From Symsagittifera roscoffensis (lineage: Eukaryota; Xenacoelomorpha; Acoela; Convolutidae), in assembly GCF_963678635.1 (NCBI RefSeq), contig NC_087067.1:22699547-22763546 (forward strand): DNA of 64,000 nt, read 5' to 3'. Below, in pieces: positions 46,243-58,600 of this stretch (the first letter of the stretch is position 1; each line of letters opens with the position of its first letter). The notes under the pieces were generated by a model. It was not told where the DNA came from. It worked only from the letters and a program-made list of their open reading frames with translations, and did not search any database. The position numbers and the translations under genes are program-made.

Positions 46243-47595
46243 GTTTTTCAATAATAACTCAGATTGACTCGAAGCTGTATTTGAATCAAGAGGTAGTTGC
46301 GTCAGAAAAATTACAGCTGCGGATTTGAAGCCAATTGAAACTTTTCCTTTTCGACTAACTGACAAATCGCAAAAAGGGGATTGGAATTTCTAATCAGATC
46401 TCATATTGAGCAAATCTTTGAGCAGAATCATTTTTGTTCTAATTTTAGAAAAGTGATGACTAAAATTTAGAAAACTTTAAGGTGAATAATTTTGAATCTA
46501 AAGCAATTATATTGATTATGTTTGTGATTTAAAAAAAAAACAAGTTATTTATAATACTCAAATGTATTCAAAAGTGTATTTGGAGGAGGAGGCAAATTTC
46601 GTGACACAAATTTTAGCTGAAAACTTGACGTCGTTGTTATTTGATTTTTGATCAAAAAGTCTGAAAATAACAAACTGCTTATACATAAAAACAACTAGCG
46701 TCTAAATTTTTTTCAATTATTAGGAAATTTCTAAGTGGAACGGGAATATAACAAAACTTTCAAAAATTGAACCAATTTTTCAGCGGAAGTTAAGTATATT
46801 CTGATCTCAAAATCTCATTGATTAAAACTCAAAAAGCGAAAAATTGAAGCAATAAAGGAACTATTGTGTATCTAGATCAAATTGATTGATTATGTACTTG
46901 CTTCAATAACTATTTTCGTCAAAATCAAAATGGTTCAATGCTGTACTCTAGAGAGGAGGCATTTTGCCTGACACAAATTACAGTTGCAGATTTGACTTCG
47001 TTTTAATATGTTTTATAGTTACTAATAACACACAAAATGACCAATTGGCCCCCATGCTTTGGTGTGATTTGCCTTAATCTAATGATGGGAGGGGATTTTT
47101 TTTTACAAAATCATCATAAATTGAAAAAAATGTTGAGTATAATCAGTTTTATTATGATCTCAAACTGGTAAAAATTTATATTCAAAAAGTGCGAAGGTTA
47201 ATCACTAAATGAACTTCGGTGTAATTACAGCAACTCGATGAATTAGATCTCTTTTTTTAATACAACATTTTGTCAAATCGGTTCAGTGCTGTATTTAAAG
47301 TGTTTCGTTTCAATTAAAAAGTAGGCAAAGCACACTCTGGTATCAAAAAAAACTAACTGATTTCGGGAAATCAATCATTTAAATTCAAAAAATGCAAAAT
47401 GGAATCAATAATCTAAGCATTGTGTATCTTAAACGCAATTTGATTGATTTTCTTCAATTGCGTCTGGGATAAGACCTCTATTCTTTTTTCAAGATAATTA
47501 TTTTTCGGTCGACACACCACAAATTTTTTCTATAAATAATTAAGCCTCATTGTTCATTTTAGTTTTTTGAGACGAAGCCAGCGTGAGCAATGCAT
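46243..47595. repeat. Satellite block B, copy 2
   Basis: Direct tandem copy of 44881-46230 at a period of about 1.36 kb. Confidence 0.9.
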
Positions 47596-47929
47596 TTTTT
47601 GTCATAACTTTCCAAAAATGGCCATAAACTTTTCTAAGGAAGGCTCAAAAAAGTAAATCATATTTGTTGACCAACAAAATCATGTATGGACGCATATGAC
47701 AAACTGATATTGCATATAGAACATTTGCCGGATTCAGTCAAAAATTTTCCGGCTCCGAGGTGGATTGAGATTCAGCACTGATGCTTGAATGTTTCACATC
47801 TCCTTTCTGTGACTATGTTTTGATGTTGTCATCGATCATGTTTTATACTTGAGTTCATTTGGCGGGCAGTGTTAGGTTGAGTCCGCGACTCAGATTCAGA
47901 TTTTTGTAACAAAACTTTAGCATGTCCAG

Positions 47930-48125
47930 ACATTCACGACCGATTTTCGGCATCTCTAGACTTTCGCGAACGAAACTTGTCTATCCAGAATTTCGCGTGA
48001 TATGTCGCGACTTTCGATGGAGCGACTGAAACATCGCGACCAATATTTGCCATTTCCAGACTTTCGCGACTTGAAAATCCAACCAGCAACTTTGCGACCA
48101 AGGTGGTGACGGAGCGACTCAGAAG
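47930..48125. repeat. Cluster of TTTCGCGAC motifs
   Basis: 'agactttcgcgac'-like words recur at about 29 bp spacing (47930-48000), with inverted versions near 48003-48050 and more direct ones to 48125. CG-containing words are rare elsewhere in this AT-rich DNA. Borders unclear. Confidence 0.45.
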
Positions 48126-48429
48126 TGCCATTTCTTATATTCGGTGACAATTTGGCTCATTTTAGTTTATTTTTCGTTCTTTTTTTTTCGTTCTTTCTGT
48201 CCATACTCACCTTTCTATTGAAAAATTGCCGTTGTTTATGGAAAATCATTCGAAAAAATTTCTGTTTAAGATTTAGTTCTACTCACTTTCTGTTTTGGTG
48301 GAGAAGTGCATCCGGTGACTGCAAGTATCAAAAATGAGGTCAAAACAAAGCAAATGCGGAATGTAGTTCCTGAACTCATAACAAAGAACGGAGGGATTGT
48401 GATTCAAATATTTTTGACCGCTTATGAAC

Positions 48430-49565
48430 TTAGGTTTTTACCCATCAGCAGTAGAGTCACGACATACAAAAATTAGACTTTGTGAACCCTCAACGTATTT
48501 CCTCTAAGCTTCTTTGTAAACAATTTTCACCCTGAAAAGAAAAACGGTTATTATGTATGAAGTTTGTACTTTATCCCATTTTTCAATAATTCAAAAGATT
48601 CCAATTTGAAAAAAAAAATCTGACAAGCAAAAAATTGTATTCGGATCTCAAAGTGTTAATGATTATTTTTCAAAAAGCACAAATGAAAATAATTCTTTGC
48701 ACATCTGAAGTAGCTCAGTAGGTTAACTCTAAATTATAAATAGTAATTTTTCTCAATTGTTTGGAGTCTAGCATTTATTGTTCTAAAATAATAAAAAATA
48801 AAAGTACATGTCTCTGCGGCCTCTTAATTAAATAGCAAAAGACCGCATGAAAACCAATTTTACGGGTGCTAGGGATTTTAGCAGACCGGTTTTTTAGCAG
48901 ACCGGTTTTTTAGCAGACCGGTTTTTTAGCAGACTCAGAACAATTATAAAGTGTGATAGCTAACTTCAAACGCGGCATTGGCGATTAGCGACTGCTTGCT
49001 CCGCTGCGCTTCTATTCAACACAAGCGTTATTGTGCGCGCAAATTTTTGTTTTGTCGCTAATTTAGACTGTTGCGTTTTTAAGTTGATAGTTTCAGCAGT
49101 TTTAATTTGATAGTTTTAAGTTGATAGTTTTAGCAGTTTAAGTTGATAGTTTTAATTAGTTATTCACAAATTGCGAGATAATTGTCTGAATTACGCTGAT
49201 CTGTTAAAAGACTCAATTTTCACTTTTTATGCTAAGAGACTGGTCTGCTAAACGATCGGTCCCCAATTTTACGGTTATTCATCCGGCTATAGTCTCTATA
49301 GACAAACAGTTTCCTCCAACAAATCCAGAATTTAAAGTATGTTATTTGTAGATAAAAAGTTTCTAGTAGTTAAAGAGAAAAAAAGCGTAAATGTATCTGT
49401 TTTTTCTAAGCAGCCTCATTGTAGAACTTCTATGCAAAAGTTTTCAAGTCCGAAGCAATGAAAGCTTATGAATTCTTTTCATCGCTGATCATTAGATTTA
49501 TAACCTAAATCGATTAACTAAATATCTGAAAGATCCATTTGACCAAAAATCTGATGAATAAGAGC
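48430..49565. repeat. Block C, copy 2 (interrupted)
   Basis: Second copy of 42285-43175, split at 48863/49265 by the foldback-like element 3. Confidence 0.85.
48864..49264. mobile_element. Foldback-like non-autonomous element 3
   Basis: It starts GGGTGCTAGGGATTTTAGCAGACC and ends with the inverted GGTCTGCTAAACGATCGGTCCCC (both shown in pieces: TTTAGCAGACC is the shared part). AATTTTAC flanks it on both sides (48856-48863 and 49265-49272), an 8 bp target duplication as made by hAT transposases. The left arm has four tandem 16 bp units AGCAGACCGGTTTTTT; the right arm has one or two decayed inverse units. The core is less AT-rich ('gcgattagcgactgcttgc') and has no reading frame. Confidence 0.8.
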
Positions 49566-49580
49566 ATTATAAAATAGAAG

Positions 49581-50098
49581 CAAGACTGCTAGTATCAGCG
49601 CGAAGCCCTGAGTGTTCCGAGGGCCTTTTAAGGTCCATTGAGCAGTAATAACATGAAACAAATTAAATGTAATAAAATAAAAATGATTTTTTTTTTAACA
49701 ATTGAGATTTTTGTGAAAATCATCCCCTCAAACGCCATATAAAGTACAAAGTGACAAATTTTGCTGCCATTAACAAATCAGTTTGGCAAATAAGCTTCCT
49801 TTAACCAATTTGGAACAATTTTTAAGACGAATTAAATCTCCGCTCACGCGTTAAAAGCGCCACATATATTGCGCGTTAATTGTCAAAATGGCAATATTTA
49901 AACCCCCATAATTTTGCGAAAAATAATCACAGGTGAAATATCTTTTCAAATTTAAGCTCAGCACAACCATACCTTTCGAATGATGTACACAAATTTTGTC
50001 AAAAATGGCTAATTTAAAAGTTGAAATTTGTCTGAAGAAAAAAAACCTACCCCGAGCACAAATATTCCGTTACTTTCGTTACGAAAGTCGGAACAACA
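49581..50098. repeat. Repeat R, copy 2 (inverted relative to 15.97 kb)
   Basis: Reverse complement of 15970-16507. The open frame crossing its right edge (50028-50294) is not called as a gene. Confidence 0.75.
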
Positions 50099-50584
50099 AG
50101 GTCAAACAAAGCCGAGCGAAATTTCACTAACCAAGGTCAATAAATCTTTTCCAATTTCTCAACCCCCTCGTAAAATCAAACTGCTCATAAATTGTTCACA
50201 CAGCGTTTTGCATATAAGAAATCATGTAAGAATTTGTTCATCTGTTCATGCTGCCGGAACAATGAGCAAAATTAAAATCAAGTTTGATTTTTAAGATAAA
50301 AACAGCTGCGGTGTGATATTGCTTTACCCTCTTTCGCCTCTTTAACAAAAATAACATCAAACGTTTTGACGTTTACACCCTAATGTTTACACCCTACAAG
50401 CTTACAACTAAATTGATAACTTTTGATCCTAATAGAAGTAAACCACTTCTCACTATCCCCGGCAATCATCTGAAAAAAACACAATTAAACAACAACTGTA
50501 CTACAGGAACTGCTCAAAAAATTGGTGGTCCAAATTTAAACTTGATAATTATAACCACAGTTGCTCTCTAAATGATGAAATTTT

Positions 50585-50795
50585 CAGCAGATTGCTGCAA
50601 AAACTGAACGCCATTAGATGCCATAGCTTCAATCGGCCTGCCAATTAACCGAAATTTTTCTACACAGCTTAGTCTCTCAACAAGTGTAACTTCAATAAAA
50701 GATTTCCAAAAGAAACTTAAATATGAATTCAACTATTCAACTAGCCTGTTTGAAAATAACGCTAAGTATGAAAAAAGAGGAAAAGATGATCATGT
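50585..50795. repeat. ~205 bp direct duplication, copy 1
   Basis: Matches 51165-51375 in the same orientation ('cagcagattgctgcaaaa', 'ccattagatgcc', 'ccaattaaccgaaattt', 'aaaaaagaggaaaagatgatca'). About 80 percent alike by eye. Confidence 0.75.
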
Positions 50796-51164
50796 GGTCA
50801 TGCCACCAACCAAAGTGCTAATATGCGGAGCAAAGTCAGGTAGAACTGATGTACAGTTATGAAATAGTCACATGGTGTACTTTGCTGTTTAACTATTGCT
50901 GGCCGTTGTTAATATATTCTTTTCAGTTTTTTGAGCATTAATTAATTGTACCAAATTACTCATTGTTATATATCGTTCTCATTCTAAAAAAGTTACAAAA
51001 TAATGCATCTTTTTGAAGTGGCACGAAATACGATGCATCATATTGCATCATAAACCAACTTTCTATACAATCCTCTGATCTTTCGAAAAAATTTTCTGCA
51101 AAAAAAACACCTGCTGCCGCCCCTGTTCTGGTATCCACATTTGTTCTATAAATAATCAAACTTC

Positions 51165-51375
51165 CAGCAGATTGCTGCAAAATTTGCACACCATTAGATG
51201 CCGTAGCATCAGTCAATCAGCCAATTAACCGAAATTTCTCTACAGTTTGCTCTCTCAACAAGCGTAACTTCAATGAATAATTACTAAAGAAAAAAAATTG
51301 AAGTGCAACTATTCAAACAGCCTGTTTAAAAGTAACGGGGAACATAAAAAAGAGGCAAAGCTGATCATTATCTGA
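51165..51375. repeat. ~205 bp direct duplication, copy 2
   Basis: Partner of 50585-50795, 580 bp further on. Confidence 0.75.
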
Positions 51376-51389
51376 CCATTAGTCATGTC

Positions 51390-51614
51390 ATCATCCAGGG
51401 CGTTCGGTCAAATTTATCGAAAAACTGCCAAAAAACGGTTTTTTAAAAATTTGTTTGCGGCGCCAAAATTTCTGGCCAAACGCGGATTTCATAGTGTTCT
51501 GGAAGTTCTCGGAAAATCGGTTTTAATGAACCTAATAAAGGTCAGCAAAATTTCCAAAAAAAAAATTGAAAATCCCCCTCGAGAGAAAATCTTAGGTTCA
51601 ACCCTGGTTCAACT
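51390..51614 (-). mobile_element. hAT-like MITE, partial inverted copy
   Basis: The minus strand reads 'aagattttctctcgaggggg' followed by 'attttc', 'gacctttattaggt' and 'gattttccgag', parallel to 15120-15210. The chance open frame on the plus strand is a by-product. Confidence 0.55.
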
Positions 51615-52079
51615 GGTTTCGAATTGTGAAAGTTCTATCCCATTCGATACATGAATTTGCTCATATTTATAATTCTAATATTCATACTATTGCCACTTAT
51701 TTTAAGTTTTTTAAATTGTACCTCAATTAAGTCAAAGTTCTCTAACAGCTGATTGCTGGTAAGTAAAGGTGATAACGCAGTCAGCAGTTACTAATAAAGA
51801 AGATAAACCACACTTTAGTGGACTTCCAACTTTTCGGTTCAAAAATTTGGTATAATTGAAAATCAATTTAAGAGGGCTGCTCGTATATCAGTCAGGGCAG
51901 AGCCCTGAATATTTCGACCGCTTTTTGTGCCATGTGACATTCGACCAGAATGGACAAAAATGCAGATTCAACAGTTTCCAGTTTTTAGCAGCGAACCTTC
52001 CGAATTGGCAGTTTTGAAGGATTAAGAGCGTTATTCAGACGATTAGACAAATCGTGAAGGCTGAAGGATTCGGAAATTC

Positions 52080-55000
52080 CTAAATTTTAAAACTCGAAAT
52101 GATGACGTAATAATTCTGAGAAACGTCAAGAACGGCCATTTTGGAGAAAAACCAAAATAAAAACAGAACAACAATAGTTGCGACGACGACAACAACGAGA
52201 AAATTGAGAATCAGAATCGGAGAAAAACAGAAGTAGCAGAGACCGTTCCGAATTGCAACTATTGTGTGGCTACAATAGTTCCAAGGCCGTTGCAAACAAC
52301 GGTGAAGGGTAGAGGACAGCCTTCCGGAAGAAAGATAAGGGTCTTATTTCCCCGGATTCAAGAATCCGGAGGGGTCTCGGGACTGGAACTTATATCATTT
52401 TATACAAACACTTAGCTGCCCTATTATGTCCTGAATTGAATTTAAATAACATCTGAATTTATTTTGCAAGGATGAGAAGCTAGGAGTTGGGTGAAAGAGT
52501 TGATCCATCTTCGATGGAGATGATGATTTTTATCTACTGAACAAAAACAGTAGTAATATAATAAGTAGTAGTAGCCCTGATTTTAGGAGTGACCTCGTGG
52601 TCTGCGGATACTGAGACCCAGCCATAAGCTCACTTTTTCTGCATGTAATTAAGTTAATCTGAGTGTTTTGACCGAAGCCTAAAGCAGTAACGTTTTTGTC
52701 GACCTGATGTTAGAAAGACCACCAATTTTTATGGCGCTCCTGGGTGTTATTCTTGTTTAACATCATGACCGGGAGAACCGTTAACGAGCACTCCGCGCCG
52801 AGCGGATGCTCATATTAACGCCCTTAATAGGCCAAAACCGCCGGGGCGGAAGGGTAGTTTGGAACGCGGAGGCTTCCAGATTACCGTGAATAGCTTTTTA
52901 ACCTTGTTAAGACCGAACATTCACGAACCAGGAAGTGTGGGGGGATTGGCCGTCCCCTCGTTCCCTGAGAAGTCCGTGACCAAAAACAGTTAAAGATATA
53001 TATAAAACCAAACAAAAAGTAGTATAGTAACCAAGAAAACCAAAAAACATAGAAAATAACCGAAAAAACCAAAAACAGTGAAAAAAGTAGAAAATCAGTA
53101 GGAATCATCCCCCCAGACAAGATGTGATCCGACCTCCCGTTTGTTGTTGATAGATATATTGTTGTTACAGGCATTTATATCAATGAGGATCGTTACGATC
53201 AATTTTGTAGCCCGTTTGTGAGGCTTGTATTGTAGGGTTGTTTGAGTATTTAGGCACGTTAATGCTAATTTGCGCTCAATCCGAAAGGGTCTGCTGATTT
53301 GCGCTCAATCCGGAGGGGTCTTGGGAGAAGACTGATCCGGCAAGCAGTACAAGGAGCAACAAGGAGGGGCTCAACAACAACGATAGTCGACTGTTGGGTA
53401 TCGTTAACAAGTTTTGTATCCATTTTGGTACAAAAATTAAGATAGTGATCTGTGGGGGGCTCGACAGTGCTGCACTGTAGTGACCCTTCACCGAACTGCG
53501 AACATCCGAGTTAAGCACCTTAGTTCGGATATTGAACAAACCCGGAGTAATTACTAATATTATTACTTATATAGCCCATATTATTACTCCTATATCGTTT
53601 TTCAGTGAAAAAACAAAGAAAATAGACCGGTTTTTAGGGTCAAAATAGCTATATTTTGATCCCACACAAATCGCGATTTTTGACATATCGATATTTTTGA
53701 AACAAAAAAAGCGCTATATTAGTATGTTACATCGTAATTGCACTACTATAGTAGGTAGAACCAGTTAAGTTTAGTTCGGAAGTTGTTGGAACTATTTTGG
53801 TACCAAAATTCGCATTTTCGCGAATTTTGAGAAAACGGAACACTATAAAATCAGAAAATTTTTTGAAATTTTTGAGTTAGGACAGAAAAAGTAGTTGTTC
53901 CGACAACGTCCACTAGTGAATCTACAAGTTCGAAAACCCGCATCCCGAAAGCCTTCCGGATTACAGAGAAATCGAACCTAACGTGTTTGATTCAGTGGAT
54001 TCATCAATCCGGAGGGGTCCAAATAGCATATTTTTTCGTAAATTTTTTCAACTATAGCGTTTTAGATCGTGTTTTTTGCATTTAACTAGAAAAGTATAGG
54101 CCTTCTGAGCTCGTATCAATACTTTTTAGGTCGAAAAGAACAGAATTGCGGAGAAAGTTAGGCGGAACCTATAAGAGAGACTTTTCTTGACTTCAGAAAA
54201 AAGACGTTTTGGTTAATAACTTTGGAACTACTGGACAAATCCAGTTAATCTTGGCACCATTAGATCAGAAATTAGCTTAGCTTACTAATAGGAACAAAAG
54301 TTACCCAAAAATGTATGCGTGAAAATTTTTTGAGATTGATTTTTAGCAAATTCACCAATTCGGGAGGGTAGACCCCTCACGTTTTTAAAAAAAAAAATTT
54401 GGAAAGCACTTACACCCCTACCAAAGGGTAGAAACGGTTGAATAAGGCAATTTTACGCTGTTCTAGAAGAATAGGGAAGGCTAAAGGCACCAGAAAACCT
54501 TGATAGAGCCGGAATTAGGCTAGCTATAAGACCCTTCACCGTTAGCGTGAATTGTCAAATAAGAGACTTAACTTCAATCCGGAAGGGTCTAGGGAAGGAC
54601 CACATACCCTTCCTAGTTGATACAAACAATATAAAAGCATCGGAGAACATATCCGGAGGGGTATTGGTTGAAAATCAAGGAAGTCTCAGAAAAGCTAACT
54701 TTACAAAACCGAACGGTTCCCAATCAGGAGGGGTCCAAATTTTTCCTGATTCTGTGGGGTCCCAATCCGGAGGGGTCTTACATTTGCTAACCCAGAGGGG
54801 TCTCAAACCGTAGGGGTCTCACTTTTGCCAATCCGGAGGGGTCTTACATTTGCTAACCCAGAGGGGTCCCAAACCGGAGGGGTCTCAATTTTTCCGATCC
54901 GGATGGGTCCTATTTTTGCCGATCCGGAGGGGTACTGTTTTTGTCAACCCGGAGGGGTACTATTTTGTTTAAAGACTTAAGCAAACAGAAGAAAAGATAA

Positions 55001-55650
55001 TAGTGAGTGGTTTTAGGTTATTAGGAGACAGGCTAGGAACCAGTGACTGCACTGGTAACTTGCCTTTAAAGAAAAAGACCAAACCAAAACAAAACAGGTC
55101 CAAATTCGGATTTTTGCGACACTAGGTCTAAATAAAAAAAGAGTGTGTAACTCCTTGGTGTGGATTGAAATCTAAAACGTTTTTGAGAAAAGTGACTGCC
55201 CTGAGGATTTTAGTAGGTCTAGCTCGGGCAGTCCGAAGGCAAATAGGTAACACAGTACTCGGTGGGTGCAATAGACGCCCACTTGAGAAAATTACTCCCT
55301 TCAAGTTTTGTCTGTTTGGTGCAGCACCAAGCAGGGAAAGCTCTTTCTTTAGAAAACAAGTTCGACTATTGTACTGCGACCGACTAAAAATACAATACAC
55401 ATACGTTTTTCATAAAGTTATTCTTATTTTGTTATATCTGGTTTTAAATCAACAGTTTGTGCTTGATTGGGAAGTGAATACACTATCTTTTAAATTGACT
55501 GATATCATCATACTGTGCTAGTTCTCAAATCTTACGACTAATAATCGATTATTGTGAATAAATTGTAAATACGCTGTGCCGTGATAACATACAAGGATTC
55601 GTGGTCACCATTTAATAGAAAGTTTTGGAATTTATTGTTTTGTGTTATTA
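52080..55650. other. Less AT-rich stretch before the LTR element, possible LTR/leader
   Basis: No host gene is recognisable. The base composition is less AT-rich than in the spacers, and the motif CCGGAGGGGTC recurs from 52364 on. AATAAA occurs at about 55131. Because the matching right-hand LTR would lie outside the window, I cannot show whether this is the left LTR and leader of the element that follows, or separate sequence. Confidence 0.35.
54570..54970 (+). repeat. CCGGAGGGGTC minisatellite
   Basis: A dozen variants of AATCCGGAGGGGTC follow each other, spaced 17-40 bp in the densest part (54725-54965), separated by T-rich linkers such as 'ttttgcc' and 'acatttgctaaccc'. Scattered singles lie at 52364, 53305 and 54007. 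Confidence 0.8.
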
Positions 55651-55699
55651 GTAGTCAGATCAAAAGGACACTAACAATCGAACTGAGTGTATAGATAGT

Positions 55700-58600
55700 A
55701 AGAAGTGATAAATTGAAAATGAGCCTAGACAAGTCGAGAATACCTAAAAGAGGTAATGGCTCTAGGAAATTTATTTCTGAAAAGCAAAGAAAAGCAATTA
55801 CCGACCCTTTTGTGGAACGGATCACACGAACCCGGACCGACAAAAGGGAGACGGTTTCAGGCAGAATGGTTGAAACCAGGAGTCAGAAGTCCTCCGAAGA
55901 GCGAAAAACTATGCCAGAAGTGGATGTCCATCCGGACCAGGCCATGAATGAGAACTAGGAAATACATGGACCGGAGGGGAGAGACAAAAGGCTGGCGAGT
56001 GAATCTACTCCGGTAGAACAAGGCCAAGATTTTGCCACTTCCACCGGGACACTGGACCGGGAGGAGACGTCGGAACTGTACGGCATCTCTACTGGAAATT
56101 TGGCAACTAGAAGATCTCCCACAGACAACACCATGATGGCAGGCGTGACAGAGAAACAGACAACGTCCTCATCGTTCTCAGAAAGAATGAAGAACACTTT
56201 CGGAAACATCTTTCCATTTACCATGGGAGCGGGCACAGGAAATGAAGATGAATCCCAGGAGGAAGAAGAGTACGATGAGGAGCAAGTGGACTTTGGATCT
56301 CAAGTCAGCCTCAATAGTTCAACCCAGGAGAATGAGGCATACACCGAAAGAGAGAATGGAACCATGGACAAATTTGGTGTGGTGAGAACGATAAGCAAAG
56401 ACGCAAACACATCAGGCCAGTCAAGAGACTTTGCGAGTATGACAAATTCAAGGACGCGAACTGGGGAGAATAGAAACATAGGGCTAGGCAACGCATCGGA
56501 GGATCCTCAGGTGGATAATGAAAAGGCGTCGAGGCAGAGAATCAAAGCCCGAATCTCGACCAGCACGAAGCTACCTGGGATCGACATGGTGACACCGCCA
56601 CTAGTGACACCACTAGTGGAAAACGGTGCATCATTAGAAGAAGCCTTGAACAACATAGTGGGCAGTATAGGAGAACAAAATGAACAGATGTCCATAAGAA
56701 TGAGTGAACTAGAAAGAGCAGTCCACGTTGAAAGAGAAAGTCTGCGGTAAGAAATAAACCACAATAGACAAGAAGTTGGTGAGAGCGAGAAACGCTTAAA
56801 GGAAAGAACGGACGAGAAAATAGCAAAGAACTTGTCGCGAATGACAAGAGAAGCGGAACAGAGAGAGTTACGCTTAAGGGACGACATGGAGAAGTTAAGA
56901 ATTCAGCAAGAGCAGTTGGACGGGCTACTAGGCAGCAGGAGTAGACCAAAAGAAGGGGAACCGAATTCGTGGGGTCCCAGCAGGGAACCGAAGGTGAACT
57001 TCAATGGCCATCAAAAGAGTAGGACACATGGATCCACTAGAGGTAGGGGCAGTTCATCAGGCTATGCCACGAGGGATAATAGAACATGGCGCCCAAACAG
57101 TAGAGCAAGTTCAACAGGGAACAGACAGACCTCAAACGAACGACCGATGCAAGGCACACATGCGACTGGGAGAGGTGATTCCGGTAACAGGAGACATGCG
57201 AGTCCAGGGAGGAGTCATGTGGGCTAAGGGGGAAACAGTCACGGCGATTCGGATTACAGGGATGCACCGAATACAGAGCCCTTAACAAGGTGCAATGATA
57301 CTCAGGCGGGGCACTCAAGAGATGCTACGGCAATGGCCACAGCCTTTGAACCCCTGAACAGGCCTTTGGAGACATTCCTGACAAGGTTATCAAGAACTAA
57401 AGAACACAGTGAAAAATCTAGAAGAGTCTTCAAGAAACCAAGATGCTATAAAGACGAAAGTGACGGCTGCCTTCACACCTGGATAGAGGTGATGAAACTG
57501 CATTTTGAGGAAGAAGATCTGTTAGAAAGGCAGGAGTGCAGTCCGCTCACCAGTAATTTGGAAGGGACAGCCCTAAACTGTATGATGGCCAAAAAGCAAT
57601 ATCAGCGGGATACTGCTGAGAAAATGTTCGAAAACTTGTTGAATCGTTTTGGCTCAGGGGTGCAAGGACACCAAGCAATGATGAGCTTCGAGAAAAGGAG
57701 GCAACAAGAAGATGCGACAATAGACAAGTTTCTAGACGATTTGGAGATGCTTAGAAGACGCAGCCAACCGGATGAGCCAAACAGAAGGATGAACCTGGCA
57801 GTAGCCTCGAAATTCATCGATGGTGTGAAGAATGATTAACTTCAAAAAATGCTAGCAACGCATTACACACCACTATCAACCAATGCGCCAACACCAGAGG
57901 AGTTGAGGCTCAAGTCAAAAGAATATCTTTTGTTGAAACCTCCTTCGAGATCTGGATATTATAAGAACAATTATGGCAATTTTAACAACGGACCAGCAAA
58001 CCAAGGGAACAACTGGTACAAACTGAGGGATGATATGGACAAGAGACGCTCTTGTGCCAATTGCAGTTCAACAGACCATCATGTGTCAGCATGCCCAACT
58101 TACAAACAGGGCATGAAAGCAATAGGCTTTAGCCTCGAGGACGAAGATGCGTCAGAAGTCGATCCTGAAGATTTCATGAGGGGAGTAATTGCAAAATTCG
58201 GCCCGAGGTGTTTCTCTTGCAACTTGGAAGGTCATTTTAAATGGGATTGTCTGCAATTCTGGGATGCTGTAGCAGACATCAATCACCCAAGGCATAAGGA
58301 AGCTTTATCAGGAGTGAAAGCCAGCAAAGCTCGCCTATTGAGTGAAGCGGAGGCGCGCAGAAAAGACAAACCGCAAGAGCTGGCGACGAAGAAAATGCAA
58401 GCGGTAACTGAAGAGACATGCGAACCGGAACCAGTGACTGCGGCCGATGATTTCAAGATTGATTATAGGGCAGCCGCGAGGGATGCTCTAAAAAGAGTGC
58501 AGCAGGAACTGGTGACAAGAGAGATTGAACAAAAAATGAAACTCGAACTGCAAAATGAGAAACTACAGGAGAAACTGAATACCTTCGAGGCAACAGAAGT

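Larger units (their letters stand above)
40350..47600. repeat. Satellite-like array, ~365 bp monomer, with larger duplicated blocks
   Basis: A landmark block, 'gatctcaaag' followed by 'tgttaatga' and 'ttcaaaaagcgc', recurs about every 345-380 bases (near 40404, 40755, 41127, 41472, 41850, 42216, 42495, then 43330 and on). Each monomer also holds a 'gaagatttgac' segment, a T-rich run, and 'gcaaagcacacactggtaa'. Neighbouring monomers are strongly diverged, but groups of them have been copied together (see the block entries), as in higher-order satellites. No genes. Confidence 0.8.

Noticed and set aside
40350-47600. CRISPR-like array
   Set aside because: The period (about 365 bp), the diverged units and the eukaryotic context rule it out; it is a satellite.
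53460-53525. 5S rRNA-like sequence ('atccgagttaagcacctta')
   Set aside because: Only a short chance resemblance to the 5S core; the other conserved 5S segments are absent.
55128-55521. Overlapping open frames on both strands before the LTR element
   Set aside because: They overlap one another, have no family resemblance and lie in probable LTR or leader sequence.
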